Source: Virgibacillus sp. NKC19-3
GTDB taxonomy: Bacteria; Bacillota; Bacilli; Bacillales; Amphibacillaceae
NCBI RefSeq assembly: GCF_019837165.1
Contig: NZ_JAGYHC010000001.1
Span: 1,736,001-1,800,000 of the forward strand
Direction of reading: 5' to 3'
DNA length: 64,000 nt
Shown here: one piece after another, positions 1-8,536 of the stretch
How the letters are laid out: the number at the start of each line of letters is the position of its first letter
Position numbering within the stretch: the first letter of the stretch is position 1
Made by a program: the position numbers and the translations under genes
Notes under the pieces: generated by a model
What the model was told of the DNA's origin: nothing
Seen by the model: the letters and a program-made list of their open reading frames with translations, nothing else
The model's database searches: none

Positions 1-1
1 C

Positions 2-1063
2 CTAGTTATCGTTGCAGACCAATTACTGACAGGATATGATTCCAAATTCATCAATACGTTATACGTGGACCGTCCACTTGAACTACAAAAACTTGTTCAA
101 GCTTATTCTAGAACGAATCGTATATACGGTGAAGAAAAAGAGTTTGGCTCGATTATAAATTTTAAATATCCAAGAATCACAGAGGATATGGTTAATCAGG
201 CACTAAAATTATATGGTAGTGGAGGCAAAAGTAGTAAGGCCATTGTTGAACCTTATGACACAGCCGTAGAAAAGTTCGCAATCAAAGTAAGTGAAATGAC
301 TCCTACGCTGCCTAACCCAACGAGTTGGCAAGAGATCACACATGATCAGGAGAAAAAAGAGGCTTTTATTCTTGCATACAAAGACAGTTCGGAGCAATTA
401 AATTTCGTGGAACAGTATTATGAGTTTAAATGGGATGAACAAACGTTTGGTATCGATGAACATACATGGTTGCGCTATGTAGGTGCATATAAAAATTTAA
501 CTTGGGAAGAAAGAGACCCTGATCCTGTTACATCTCCAAACGCTCTAGCCGGAAAAACAAAGCTAGCAGGCACGCAAGTAATCGATGCTAATCATATCCT
601 TAATTTAATTGGGGAAAAGGCTGTTTCATCTGATGGTAAACAAACCGTTGATACAGAAACATTACGTATCATTTATCAGCAAATAGAAGAATTAAGTAAC
701 ATGGGGGATCATGAACAAGCAGAGCTTTTAAAAGAGTTTGTAATAGAGGAACTTGAGCCCGGAAATGTGTCAAGTGGAGTTAACTTTGACGAAGCGTTTG
801 ATAATTGGAAGAATGATAAAATGAAAGTAATACTCCAAGAGTCTGCTGAAGAATGGGGAGTAGATGGTGATATTCTTAAAGATTCAGTTGAAGCATATTC
901 TGTTACAAGATCTGATGATATCCCCTTTAAAGATGACTTATTTGGTAGTGTGGAATTTGAATCGGCAATGAACCAAAAGGGAAAAAATAAGTTAGAACAT
1001 AATATTGAGTTAATGAAATTTCTTCGTGAGGAAATACCGAAAATTAAATCGAAATATGATTAA
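2..1063 (+). CDS. hsdR: Type I restriction enzyme R subunit, C-terminal part (cut by window edge)
   Basis: The reading frame is open from base 2, so the 5' end lies outside the window; 353 codons are visible. HsdR is the ATP-dependent translocase/nuclease subunit of type I restriction complexes, acting with HsdM and HsdS. The first visible residues (ADQLLTGYDSKFINTLYVDR) match helicase motif V, and QAYSRTNR shortly after matches motif VI of the SF2 motor. The remaining ~300 residues are helical and charged, as in the C-terminal region that contacts the methylase core. It ends with TAA at 1061. hsdM and hsdS are not in the window and would have to lie upstream. The family call is firm; whether the whole gene is intact cannot be seen. 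Confidence 0.88.
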   Translation, partial: LVIVADQLLTGYDSKFINTLYVDRPLELQKLVQAYSRTNRIYGEEKEFGSIINFKYPRITEDMVNQALKLYGSGGKSSKAIVEPYDTAVEKFAIKVSEMTPTLPNPTSWQEITHDQEKKEAFILAYKDSSEQLNFVEQYYEFKWDEQTFGIDEHTWLRYVGAYKNLTWEERDPDPVTSPNALAGKTKLAGTQVIDANHILNLIGEKAVSSDGKQTVDTETLRIIYQQIEELSNMGDHEQAELLKEFVIEELEPGNVSSGVNFDEAFDNWKNDKMKVILQESAEEWGVDGDILKDSVEAYSVTRSDDIPFKDDLFGSVEFESAMNQKGKNKLEHNIELMKFLREEIPKIKSKYD

Positions 1064-1222
1064 TTAAATAAGTTTCCTGTATATAGCCTGCCAGCGTATA
1101 TTTTGACTACCTTTTATGAAAAATCCGTTTAAACTTGGGAAAACGTTGATTTAAACCGGTATGTGAATTTTCCATGTAATATGGAATAAATTAAAAATAT
1201 ACAAGGATTTGGAGGAACATCA

Positions 1223-2230
1223 TTGAAAGTAAACGAACTCCGAGCAAAAACAGACAACATGAAGAAAGATGAACTCCAGGTACTGGTCGCTGAGATGTAC
1301 AAACAAATACCGAAAAAGGTACGTGAAGAAAAACAAATTGATACACTTATCGATAATCCGCAAGTTTTCAAACAGGAAAAGAAAAAGGGGAAACAAGCAA
1401 AGGAAAAACCGGATTTTGCAAGTGTCGAGGATGAAGCGAAAACGTTTATGGAAAATGCCTGGGAGCAAAATTATTTTGCACCTAACCGCGAAATTCCTAA
1501 AAAAGAACGTTCCAAATGGCGGTTTACAGCTAAACGATTGGTGGATCAAATAACGGAACTCGGCCGCGAACCGGAATACCGCATGGAGTGCATCCACCTT
1601 TTAGAAGAATTATATCGGTTGTTTACGTATGCTTCGGGACATGTTGTATTTTCGAGTGATGAGCCTTTTTACACGATGCGAATTCCGCAGCTGGACTTCT
1701 TGAATCGTTTAATCACACTAAAAAAAGAAGAACAGGTGCCAGATAAATGGATTTCCGACTCCCTACAACTAATTGCAGGTAATGAAAACAATCATAATAT
1801 ATTACCCAGTGAATTGCTGGGGATGATGACTGGTATGTTAAACAATGCCCCACTCAAAGAGAAGGCTGGCCAGATCGCAGAAGATTTAGTTTACAAAAAA
1901 GAGACATACATAAAACAAACGAAGAAAATGGACTGGAGAGCAAAGTACGAAGCCGAGGAATATATTAACATATTGGTAGAAATGGTGTTCATATTGCAAA
2001 GTGAGCTTGGTGAATACGATACAGCAATCAACTTTTACAAAAAACGTCATCGCAAATTAAGAGATGAAGTGGATCTGTACATTTTACTGGAATGGATACG
2101 CCAATATCAGAAACGCTCGAAAGAATGGATGCGCGAATACGAGCAAGCCATTGAACGTGGTATCGAACCTCGTAGCACCCTAAAAGCGATGTATGATTAT
2201 GTGAAGCAGGGAAATGAGTTACCTGAATAA
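1223..2230 (+). CDS. Unrecognised 335-aa protein paired with an SNF2 helicase
   Basis: I do not recognise this family. The start is TTG at 1223, seven bases after GGAGG at 1211-1215. The N-terminal ~75 residues are very rich in Lys/Glu with a basic KKKGKQAKEK stretch, like a flexible nucleic-acid-binding or linker segment. The rest is predicted helical without signal peptide or membrane segments, and the final ~80 residues (AINFYKKRHRKLRDEVDLYILLEWIR) look like helical-repeat packing. It lies 80 bases upstream of the SNF2 helicase on the same strand, so co-transcription and a joint function are likely. No catalytic motif is visible. The position next to hsdR suggests an accessory defence or DNA-repair role, which is inference only. 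Confidence 0.75.
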   Translation: MKVNELRAKTDNMKKDELQVLVAEMYKQIPKKVREEKQIDTLIDNPQVFKQEKKKGKQAKEKPDFASVEDEAKTFMENAWEQNYFAPNREIPKKERSKWRFTAKRLVDQITELGREPEYRMECIHLLEELYRLFTYASGHVVFSSDEPFYTMRIPQLDFLNRLITLKKEEQVPDKWISDSLQLIAGNENNHNILPSELLGMMTGMLNNAPLKEKAGQIAEDLVYKKETYIKQTKKMDWRAKYEAEEYINILVEMVFILQSELGEYDTAINFYKKRHRKLRDEVDLYILLEWIRQYQKRSKEWMREYEQAIERGIEPRSTLKAMYDYVKQGNELPE

Positions 2231-2310
2231 ATTCCTTTCTATACAGGGAGCACTGGTTCATGATCGAATGGGGAATAAAAAGAAATCGATCTTAAAAAAG
2301 GGGCTTAACC

Positions 2311-4440
2311 ATGATCAACAACAAAAAAGATGTAAAACGCCTCGAATCAGAAGTTAATCACATCCTAGAAAATTGCAATCTCTTTTCCGAGGAGCATTTT
2401 AACAACCAAATCAAAGATGCCTGGCAAACGTTAAAGAGAATCAAAGTGCGGGAGAATGTAAAGACGATTCCGATCGACACGATTTCTACCTTGGAAAAAG
2501 GATTGCCGGTCAACGTATTAGTGGAGAACGGCTTCAGGAGTCTCTATGACATTCGTGATCAATCAGCTGCCGATCTGATGTACATTGATGGTATTGGTGA
2601 GAAATATGCTGATTCGATTGCAGAAGCTGTATCCAAAATTACAGAATCTGTTTATCAGCAGGCAAAGCCCAGAATCGATCCGGATGACTTATCTGGGGCT
2701 GAGATCGACCTGCTTGAGTCTATTTACAGGAAATGGGAACTCTTACCGACGTTGGAATCATTGCACACGGATGCTGACTATTTACATCAAACGATCATCC
2801 CTGATATGGAAACAGCGAAGAACAAGAAAGGCTTTGTAGGATCCCTTTTTCAATCAAAGACCGAAAAAGAACAAATCAAGGCAGCTTTTGATCGATTAAA
2901 TGCTTACCAAGAGAATCTGGAATCTATTTACCAAAAACTGGATAAAATCATTCCATATACCGTGGACAGAGATGCGTTAATCCAGCATTTTGTGAAGGAG
3001 AACGCCGCTTATTATACGGAAATTGAAAAAGTAACGGACTTTGAACAGACGGAAGAAGCAGAAGATTTACCAGCAGGGATTGTAGAAACAATAAGAAATA
3101 CAACACTCGATACGACAGGGCTGAAAATAGCATTAAGACAGTATCAGACATTTGGGGCAAAGTATGCCTTATACTACAGGCGAACATTGCTTGGCGATGA
3201 AATGGGACTGGGTAAAACCATTCAAGCGTTGGCTATGGTGAATCATTTATCCCAACGTAATCAGAAATATGCATTGGTTGTTTGTCCATTAAGTGTGCTT
3301 GCAAACTGGAAGCGAGAAATTGAGCAGCATTCGGAACTAAAAACGTTTATTTTCCACGGTCGCAATCGTGATGCGGAATTTGCAAAATGGCAAGCTCAAA
3401 CCGGTGTTATCCTTACGACCTATGAGCATACATTACATATGAATCTTGAAGAAGAACAGCCTGTGGATGCACTAATTGTAGACGAAGCACACTATGTTAA
3501 GAACCCAGAGGCCAAGCGTTCCCAGCGAATCTATCAACTTGCAGCGAATGTCGAGTATGTTCTGTTTATGAGTGGGACACCACTGGAAAATAGGCTGGAT
3601 GAAATGAAACAGTTAATGTCCGTCCTGCAACCGGATATTGCTGAAAAGTTATCGGAAAAATTACACTTACTGATGCCAAATGAATTTAGACAGCTCGTTG
3701 CTCCGGTTTATTTAAGGAGAAATAGAAAAGATGTATTAGCGGAGTTGCCCGAACTGGAAATCATACCACAGTGGACCAACTTTGGGGAAGAGGAAGAAGA
3801 GCACTATCAACAGGCGGTTATGGCAGGTCAATTAATGCTTATGCGGCGTGCTGCATGGTTGGGTGGCACACCAGGAAAATCACCTAAACTGGAAAAACTG
3901 TTGGATATATGTCAGGAAGCCTATGAGAATGGGCAAAAGGTATTGGTATTTTCCTTTTTCCGAGATGTCATCGACACCATCCAGCGGCATGTAAATGATA
4001 GAACATTTGAAGCCATAACGGGAGATGTTTCCAATGCAAGAAGGCAAGAAATCATTGATGCATTTACGGATGCACGGCCCGGATCTGTTTTGGTGAGTCA
4101 AATTAGTGCGGGTGGCGTTGGATTGAACATACAGGCTGCCAATATTGTGGTTTTGTGTGAGCCACAATGGAAACCGTCTACCGAAGAACAAGCTATAAGT
4201 CGTGCCTATAGGATGGGTCAATCGCGAAATGTGATTGTCTATCGGCTTCTGACAGAAGAAAGCATTGATGGAACGATGTTGGAGATATTGGGTGAGAAGG
4301 CTAATTTATTCGACCTATATGCCAGAGAATCCGATGTTGCTTCCCTTGCATTGCAAGAACATGAGGAATCGGAAGAAGAATCGATCAAGAAGAAAGTGTT
4401 GAAATTGGAGCAGGAACGGTTGGAGCAATATGTGGGGTGA
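2311..4440 (+). CDS. SNF2-family ATP-dependent helicase/translocase with N-terminal HhH
   Basis: This 709-aa SF2 motor belongs to the SNF2/Rad54-like group, which translocates on double-stranded DNA. A helix-hairpin-helix-like segment (LMYIDGIGEKYADSIAEA) sits near residues 90-108 and suggests DNA binding. Motif I is GDEMGLGKT near residue 295, motif Ia PLSVLANWK, motif II DEAH near 391, motif III MSGTPLENR, and motifs V-VI run through SAGGVGLNIQ to QAISRAYRMGQ near 627. All motor motifs look intact. It lacks the SWIM zinc finger of the larger Bacillus SNF2 proteins. The start is ATG 2311 after AAAAAGGGG. It probably forms an operon with the unknown protein upstream and precedes mazEF. Its biological role is not shown by sequence alone. 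Confidence 0.88.
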   Translation: MINNKKDVKRLESEVNHILENCNLFSEEHFNNQIKDAWQTLKRIKVRENVKTIPIDTISTLEKGLPVNVLVENGFRSLYDIRDQSAADLMYIDGIGEKYADSIAEAVSKITESVYQQAKPRIDPDDLSGAEIDLLESIYRKWELLPTLESLHTDADYLHQTIIPDMETAKNKKGFVGSLFQSKTEKEQIKAAFDRLNAYQENLESIYQKLDKIIPYTVDRDALIQHFVKENAAYYTEIEKVTDFEQTEEAEDLPAGIVETIRNTTLDTTGLKIALRQYQTFGAKYALYYRRTLLGDEMGLGKTIQALAMVNHLSQRNQKYALVVCPLSVLANWKREIEQHSELKTFIFHGRNRDAEFAKWQAQTGVILTTYEHTLHMNLEEEQPVDALIVDEAHYVKNPEAKRSQRIYQLAANVEYVLFMSGTPLENRLDEMKQLMSVLQPDIAEKLSEKLHLLMPNEFRQLVAPVYLRRNRKDVLAELPELEIIPQWTNFGEEEEEHYQQAVMAGQLMLMRRAAWLGGTPGKSPKLEKLLDICQEAYENGQKVLVFSFFRDVIDTIQRHVNDRTFEAITGDVSNARRQEIIDAFTDARPGSVLVSQISAGGVGLNIQAANIVVLCEPQWKPSTEEQAISRAYRMGQSRNVIVYRLLTEESIDGTMLEILGEKANLFDLYARESDVASLALQEHEESEEESIKKKVLKLEQERLEQYVG

Positions 4441-4515
4441 GATTGAAGTGAAGATAGTTAGTAAAAAAGAAAGGACGGTACAATGTATTCAGAAAATAAA
4501 AAAGGGGTGTTCTCG

Positions 4516-4758
4516 ATGACCGTTACAGCCAGGAAATGGGGAAACAGTATCGGTGTAAGTATTCCAGAATGGTTGGCAAATAAATATGACCTTGTCAATG
4601 GTTCGCAAATGGAAGTTGTCGATGGAGGAAATGGGATTATATTAAAACCGGTGGTGGAAGACGACCCTTCCCTTGATGAATTGCTATCTATGATCACGCC
4701 CGAAAATGAACATGAAGAGATTGACTTCGGGAAGCCAGAAGGAGCTGAGATAGGCTAA
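4516..4758 (+). CDS. mazE: MazE/AbrB-type antitoxin
   Basis: This 80-aa protein has the SpoVT/AbrB swapped-hairpin fold signature MTVTARKWGNSIGVSIPE at its N-terminus, the DNA-binding half of MazE antitoxins, followed by an acidic C-terminal tail (EDDPSLDELLSM) that normally wraps around the toxin. I chose ATG 4516, preceded by AAAGGGGTG at 4501-4508, over an in-frame ATG at 4483 because it matches the usual MazE N-terminus and spacing. Its TAA overlaps the ATG of mazF by one base, typical of translationally coupled toxin-antitoxin operons. It would repress its own promoter and neutralise MazF. The partner toxin is frameshifted, so the pair may be decaying. Confidence 0.87.
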   Translation: MTVTARKWGNSIGVSIPEWLANKYDLVNGSQMEVVDGGNGIILKPVVEDDPSLDELLSMITPENEHEEIDFGKPEGAEIG

Positions 4759-5095
4759 TGCAAGCGCCAGAAAGAGGAGATTTAGTGACATTGAATTTCA
4801 GCCCTCAATTCGGGCATGAACAGGCAGGATTTAGGCCTGCTATCGTTTTATCACCAAAAAAATTCAATCAGGCACAGAAGTTTGCCTTTTTATGCCTTAT
4901 TACAACCAAGAAAAAGGGTTATCCTTTCAAAATTGAACTACCCGAGGATCTGCCGGTTTATGGTGTTATTTTATCTGATCAAATTCGTAGTTTAGATTGG
5001 AGGTTCAAGGAAAAGCACCTGTCGAAATTGTAAATATATGTATTAAACGCATTCAAAAAATTCTATATGTGAGTGAATATACACGGGATAATTAG
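4758..5095 (+). pseudogene. mazF: MazF endoribonuclease toxin, frameshifted near the C-terminus
   Basis: MazF is a sequence-specific mRNA interferase. The frame opened at ATG 4758 gives GDLVTLNFSPQFGHEQAGFRPAIVLSP, KKGYPFKIELP and ILSDQIRSLDW, all standard MazF blocks, but it stops at 5033 after 91 codons. The expected C-terminal helix (APVEIVNICIKRIQKILYV) is present immediately downstream in the -1 frame, from about 5015 to a TAG at 5093. One base is therefore missing around 5011-5015, beside the run GGAAAAG. The possible explanations are inactivation, a sequencing error in the A-run, or -1 slippage at A AAG. The intact homolog would be about 112 aa. The span given is that of the ancestral gene; the uninterrupted frame is 4758-5033. 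Confidence 0.8.
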
Positions 5096-5299
5096 AGAAT
5101 AGATATCGTCATCTAAGATCCTTCAATATGTATAATAAGATTTTTACACGGATAGAGTATAGACAAATAGATGCTTATTGCATATGTTTGTCTTAAAGAT
5201 CCCCCAATTTGATAAAAGTTGCAGGTTAAACGATGAAAAACGATGAATGATTTGATGACGAAAGATGAGAACAAGGAGAAATAAGTTTCGGTATTGGAT

Positions 5300-5340
5300 A
5301 AAAGCGGTGACATAGAGGATTATCTTATGTCACTTTTATT
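5300..5340 (+). terminator. Putative rho-independent terminator
   Basis: GTGACATA at 5307-5314 pairs with TATGTCAC at 5326-5333 around an 11-base loop and is followed by TTTTATT. It is the first strong hairpin downstream of mazEF. The 5' flank is A-rich, so it could work in both directions. Confidence 0.5.
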
Positions 5341-5457
5341 GTATGGATACATCAAAAAGATTCACCTTGTTGAAAAACACTCATGCTAAAGTTGAAGGCG
5401 CCTAAAACAACTGATTTACATAATCTAGTAAAGAAAGAAAACATAGGAGCGATAGAA

Positions 5458-5580
5458 ATGGCGATAGATGTAGGGACCCTCTACACACATAAAGGCCGGA
5501 TCTCATTTTTCGACGGCGGGTTATTTCAGTTCATCGGCGCAGAGTACAACTTTTGTGAATTGACCATGTATATTCATTGA
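5458..5580 (+). CDS. Possible 40-aa orphan peptide
   Basis: I do not recognise this peptide. ATG 5458 follows AGGAG (5445-5449) with an 8-base spacer, an excellent ribosome-binding site, and opens 40 codons starting MAIDVGTLYTHKG and ending ELTMYIH. Its base composition (GCG, CGG, GGC codons) is richer in G+C than the flanks. It lies alone in a 545-base gap between mazF and lipoate ligase. It could be a real small gene or a remnant of a longer one. The same frame extends upstream to ATG 5383, but without a comparable ribosome-binding site. Apart from this frame and the hairpin at 5300, I see nothing in 5096-5640. Confidence 0.3.
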   Translation: MAIDVGTLYTHKGRISFFDGGLFQFIGAEYNFCELTMYIH

Positions 5581-5640
5581 TTGCCATTATTATTTCCAGT
5601 AAACTATTTATAGGTGAAATGAAGAGAGAGGTGCTTACTA

Positions 5641-6636
5641 GTGAAATTTATAGACAATCAAGGGATTACAGATCCAACAATTAACCTGGCATTGGAAGAG
5701 TACGTTTTAGAAAACTTTGGCGAGCAGGATTCTTATTTATTGTTTTATGTGAACAAGCCTTCGATTATTATCGGTAGGAATCAGAACTCCGTTGAAGAAA
5801 TTAATACAGAATATGTTGATGAGAACGGAATAAAAGTTGTTCGTCGTCTGTCAGGTGGAGGAGCGGTATATCACGATGAACAGAACCTGAATTTCAGTTT
5901 TATTACACAGGATGATGGAAATAGCTTTCAAAATTTCCAACGGTTCACGCAGCCAATCGTAGATGCATTAAATAAAATCGGTGTACCAGCGGAGTTACAT
6001 GGAAGGAATGACCTGGCAGCCAATGGACGTAAAATTTCCGGTAACGCCATGTTTTCAACGAGAGGACGGATGTTCAGTCATGGCACGCTGATGCTTGATT
6101 CACAAATTGAAAACGTTGTTTCTGCTTTAAATGTCAATAAAGAAAAAATTGAATCCAAAGGGATCAAATCCATTCGTAGCCGTGTAGCCAATATCTCTGA
6201 ATTTCTAGATGAGAAAATTAGCATGGATGAATTCAAAGCACTTATTTTGCGACATGTATTTGATGTGGAAGATGTTAAGGACGTTCCGCAGCATGAATTA
6301 ACGGAAAAAGATTGGGAGAATATCCACCAAATCTCCAAGGAACGTTATCAGCAGTGGGATTGGAATTATGGTAAATCACCATCCTTTAATATTCAGGCAT
6401 CCCATAAATTTGACGCTGGTCTGGTGGACGTTCGTCTGGATGTTAAAAAAGGCGTTATCGAAAATTGCAAGATTTATGGTGATTTCTTTGGTGTTGGAAA
6501 TGTAGGAGTCATCGAGGATAGCCTGACCGGGGTTCGTCACGAGCGTAAAGCGATTGAAGAAGCATTGGCAGATGTTGATGTTCCACATTACCTAGGTCGA
6601 ATTACGAAAGAAGAATTCATTAATTTAATCTATTAA
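5641..6636 (+). CDS. lplA: Lipoate-protein ligase A (LplJ type)
   Basis: This 331-aa enzyme activates free lipoate with ATP and attaches it to lysines of E2/GcvH lipoyl domains of 2-oxoacid dehydrogenases and the glycine cleavage system. The ligase signature RRLSGGGAVYHDEQNLNFSF begins near residue 67, and GRKISGNA carries the catalytic lysine near 131. The C-terminal accessory domain (DVRLDVKKGVIENCKIYGDFFG) is present, so it is the self-contained two-domain form. The start is GTG 5641 after AGAGAGG. It stands alone, with a terminator directly after the stop, so it is probably monocistronic. Family assignment is secure. Confidence 0.95.
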   Translation: MKFIDNQGITDPTINLALEEYVLENFGEQDSYLLFYVNKPSIIIGRNQNSVEEINTEYVDENGIKVVRRLSGGGAVYHDEQNLNFSFITQDDGNSFQNFQRFTQPIVDALNKIGVPAELHGRNDLAANGRKISGNAMFSTRGRMFSHGTLMLDSQIENVVSALNVNKEKIESKGIKSIRSRVANISEFLDEKISMDEFKALILRHVFDVEDVKDVPQHELTEKDWENIHQISKERYQQWDWNYGKSPSFNIQASHKFDAGLVDVRLDVKKGVIENCKIYGDFFGVGNVGVIEDSLTGVRHERKAIEEALADVDVPHYLGRITKEEFINLIY

Positions 6637-6643
6637 GTGTCAG

Positions 6644-6676
6644 GCAGCTCATGGTAGAATGAGCTGCTATTTTTTA
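6644..6676 (+). terminator. Rho-independent terminator after lplA
   Basis: A 9-bp stem, GCAGCTCAT (6644-6652) with ATGAGCTGC (6659-6667), closes a 6-base loop and is followed by a T-rich tract. Confidence 0.88.
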
Positions 6677-6798
6677 TCAAAATAGAAATAACTCGAAAAA
6701 TCAACTATTCCATTTGAAATTGTTATAAAATAAAAAGTTTTTTCACGGAAGGCTATTTTTTTGTAGCTTTTTATGTGGAAATTTGGTAAATTAATATT

Positions 6799-6814
6799 TA
6801 GCCACTTTCTTTTC
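6799..6814 (+). repeat. 16-bp inverted repeat flanking comK, left arm
   Basis: TAGCCACTTTCTTTTC is the exact reverse complement of 7697-7712. It lies 25 bases before the comK start codon. Confidence 0.75.
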
Positions 6815-6839
6815 GTTTAAAAACGAAAGGATGATAAAC

Positions 6840-7355
6840 ATGTATAATGATTTTTATACTCCAACTTATGAAATTACCCCAATGACCATGGCGGTTATCG
6901 TTCAACTCAGTGATAATGGCAATTCAATCAAAACCATATTGGAAGAAGACTTCGAATATATTGTCGACCAACCTCCTACTAAAATTATTGATTCAGCTTG
7001 CAAGTTCTTTGGGGCCAGCCTAAAAGGCAGACAGGACGGAACTCGCGATATTTGTGGATTAACACATAAAGCGCCTATCTCAATTGACCCTTCTAGCGGG
7101 ATGTATTTTTTTCCGACATCCTCTCCAGCTAATGCTAAATGTTCTTGGATTGCTCATTCCCATATTGACCAAATCAATAAAGCTCCAAATCATCGTACAG
7201 AAATTAGTTTTAAAAATGGGAAGCAAGTTACGCTCGATGTCTCTTTTGGTTCCATGCTAAATCAAGTGCAGCGAACTGCGCAATATCGGTATCTACTTGA
7301 TAATCGTATTAAATTTTTGCAAAAACATAAGACCGATATGGTAGCTGAGACGTAA
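6840..7355 (+). CDS. comK: Competence transcription factor ComK
   Basis: ComK is the master activator of late competence genes, binding AT-box pairs in DNA bends. This 171-aa protein carries the family blocks SACKFFGASLKGRQDGTRD, GMYFFPTSSP and CSWIAHSHI, and the length is slightly below the 192 aa of B. subtilis. I chose ATG 6840 because GAAAGGA (6825-6831) lies 8 bases before it, while the in-frame ATG 6831 has no spacing. The ribosome-binding site falls in a short palindrome (TTTCG...CGAAA, 6811-6828), and a 16-bp inverted repeat flanks the gene (6799-6814 and 7697-7712). MecA, which delivers ComK to ClpCP in B. subtilis, and Med, which stimulates comK, are both encoded in this window. Confidence 0.93.
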   Translation: MYNDFYTPTYEITPMTMAVIVQLSDNGNSIKTILEEDFEYIVDQPPTKIIDSACKFFGASLKGRQDGTRDICGLTHKAPISIDPSSGMYFFPTSSPANAKCSWIAHSHIDQINKAPNHRTEISFKNGKQVTLDVSFGSMLNQVQRTAQYRYLLDNRIKFLQKHKTDMVAET

Positions 7356-7813
7356 TCATGCGTTCTTGGGCCATTGCTTCTACTTTATTTCAAGTCACGG
7401 GATGAAAGTAGTTTCAACCATGTACTTAAAAATGAAAGCGATTCATTTCTGTTTTTCGTATTTCCATTTCTTCCGCTTCTTATTTTTTAAAAACACGACT
7501 TTAGTGCTTTAACCAAGCCTAGATTGAATGTCTATGCTGTCCGTTAACTGTTATCACCACTGAAAGAAAAAGGAATCATGAAGTCTTACTCGCAGATCTT
7601 CATCTATAAGATAGCGCATAAGTGAATCCCTTTATTGTATAAGAGCCTTAGTTCCGTGTATATATTATATAATGATAGAAAAATACAACCTAAATGGAAA
7701 AGAAAGTGGCTACATTTGACATATAACTATGCATTTTAAAATGTTTACATTAAAATAATATCATGGAACGAAATAAAAGGCGTTTGTATACATGAATGAG
7801 GAGATTTAACTTA
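7356..7813. other. Long intergenic region between comK and the TVP38 gene
   Basis: No convincing gene is seen on either strand of this AT-rich 458-base stretch. It contains the right arm of the comK inverted repeat and ends with the ribosome-binding site of the next gene. No terminator hairpin with a T-run stands out after comK. Confidence 0.6.
7697..7712 (-). repeat. 16-bp inverted repeat flanking comK, right arm
   Basis: GAAAAGAAAGTGGCTA is the exact reverse complement of 6799-6814, 882 bases away. Confidence 0.75.
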
Positions 7814-8473
7814 ATGTACTTAATGAACATCAATTTTTATGATTGGAAAGGGATTGTTGAAGACGAGGGCTGGGAGGAATTCATTCAGCAGTTGCTGCAT
7901 GAGTATGAAAGTCTTGGACCGTTGCCGGGAGTTTTATTACCTTTTATTGAAGCACTTCTTCCTTTTCTGCCATTAGTCGTGTTTGTTATTGCAAATGCTG
8001 CAGCATATGGGCTATTGGAAGGATTTCTATTATCTTGGATTGGAGCCAGTTTAGGAGCTACTGTTGTTTTTCTCATTATACGTAAGCTCAGAAATACGAA
8101 AATCGTGAAATCAATACGCAAAAATAAACAAGTAAAGAGCGTAACGACGTGGCTGGAACGACATGGATTTGGTCCTCTTTTTCTACTCATGTGTTTTCCA
8201 TTTTCACCATCTGCTGTTATTAATGTGGTAGCTGGTTTATCAAAGATTAGCATTCAGCAGTTTATTTTAGCTATTCTACTTGGGAAATCAGTGATGATCT
8301 TTTCAATTGCCTATGTTGGAGCAAGTATAACGGAATTTGCCAAAAACCCGGTACGAACCATTGTAGTTGGTATTTGTATTGTATTATTTTGGATAATAGG
8401 GAAATATATTGAGAAGAGATTGGAAAAAAAATCTTACTTAAAAGACAATCCGAGCATTCACCAAAAGGATTAA
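7814..8473 (+). CDS. TVP38/TMEM64 (VTT-domain) membrane protein
   Basis: This 219-aa integral membrane protein belongs to the SNARE-associated/VTT group related to DedA. The segment LPFIEALLPFLPLVVFVIANAAAYG opens the domain, and a later block GFGPLLFLLMCFPFSP-like (residues ~118-132) carries the family's re-entrant proline-rich loop, followed by AGLSKISIQQF. Five or so hydrophobic segments end in a basic tail (KYIEKRLEKKS). I chose ATG 7814, 10 bases after GAGGAG (7798-7803); the in-frame ATG 7796 has no ribosome-binding site. Proteins of this group are implicated in lipid scrambling or membrane homeostasis, but the substrate here is unknown. It appears monocistronic. Confidence 0.85.
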   Translation: MYLMNINFYDWKGIVEDEGWEEFIQQLLHEYESLGPLPGVLLPFIEALLPFLPLVVFVIANAAAYGLLEGFLLSWIGASLGATVVFLIIRKLRNTKIVKSIRKNKQVKSVTTWLERHGFGPLFLLMCFPFSPSAVINVVAGLSKISIQQFILAILLGKSVMIFSIAYVGASITEFAKNPVRTIVVGICIVLFWIIGKYIEKRLEKKSYLKDNPSIHQKD

Positions 8474-8536
8474 AAGCTTTCACACAGGGTATTAGGATGA
8501 ATAGAATACAAAAATACCCCGAAGGAAGAAGTTGAA

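Noticed and set aside
1220-1597. Long minus-strand frame opposite the SNF2 partner gene
   Set aside because: Phe/Leu-rich complement of a Lys/Glu-rich coding stretch, a common artefact.
6721-6790. ComK AT-boxes (AAAA-N5-TTTT) upstream of comK
   Set aside because: A- and T-runs are present, but none has the exact spacing for a convincing pair of boxes.
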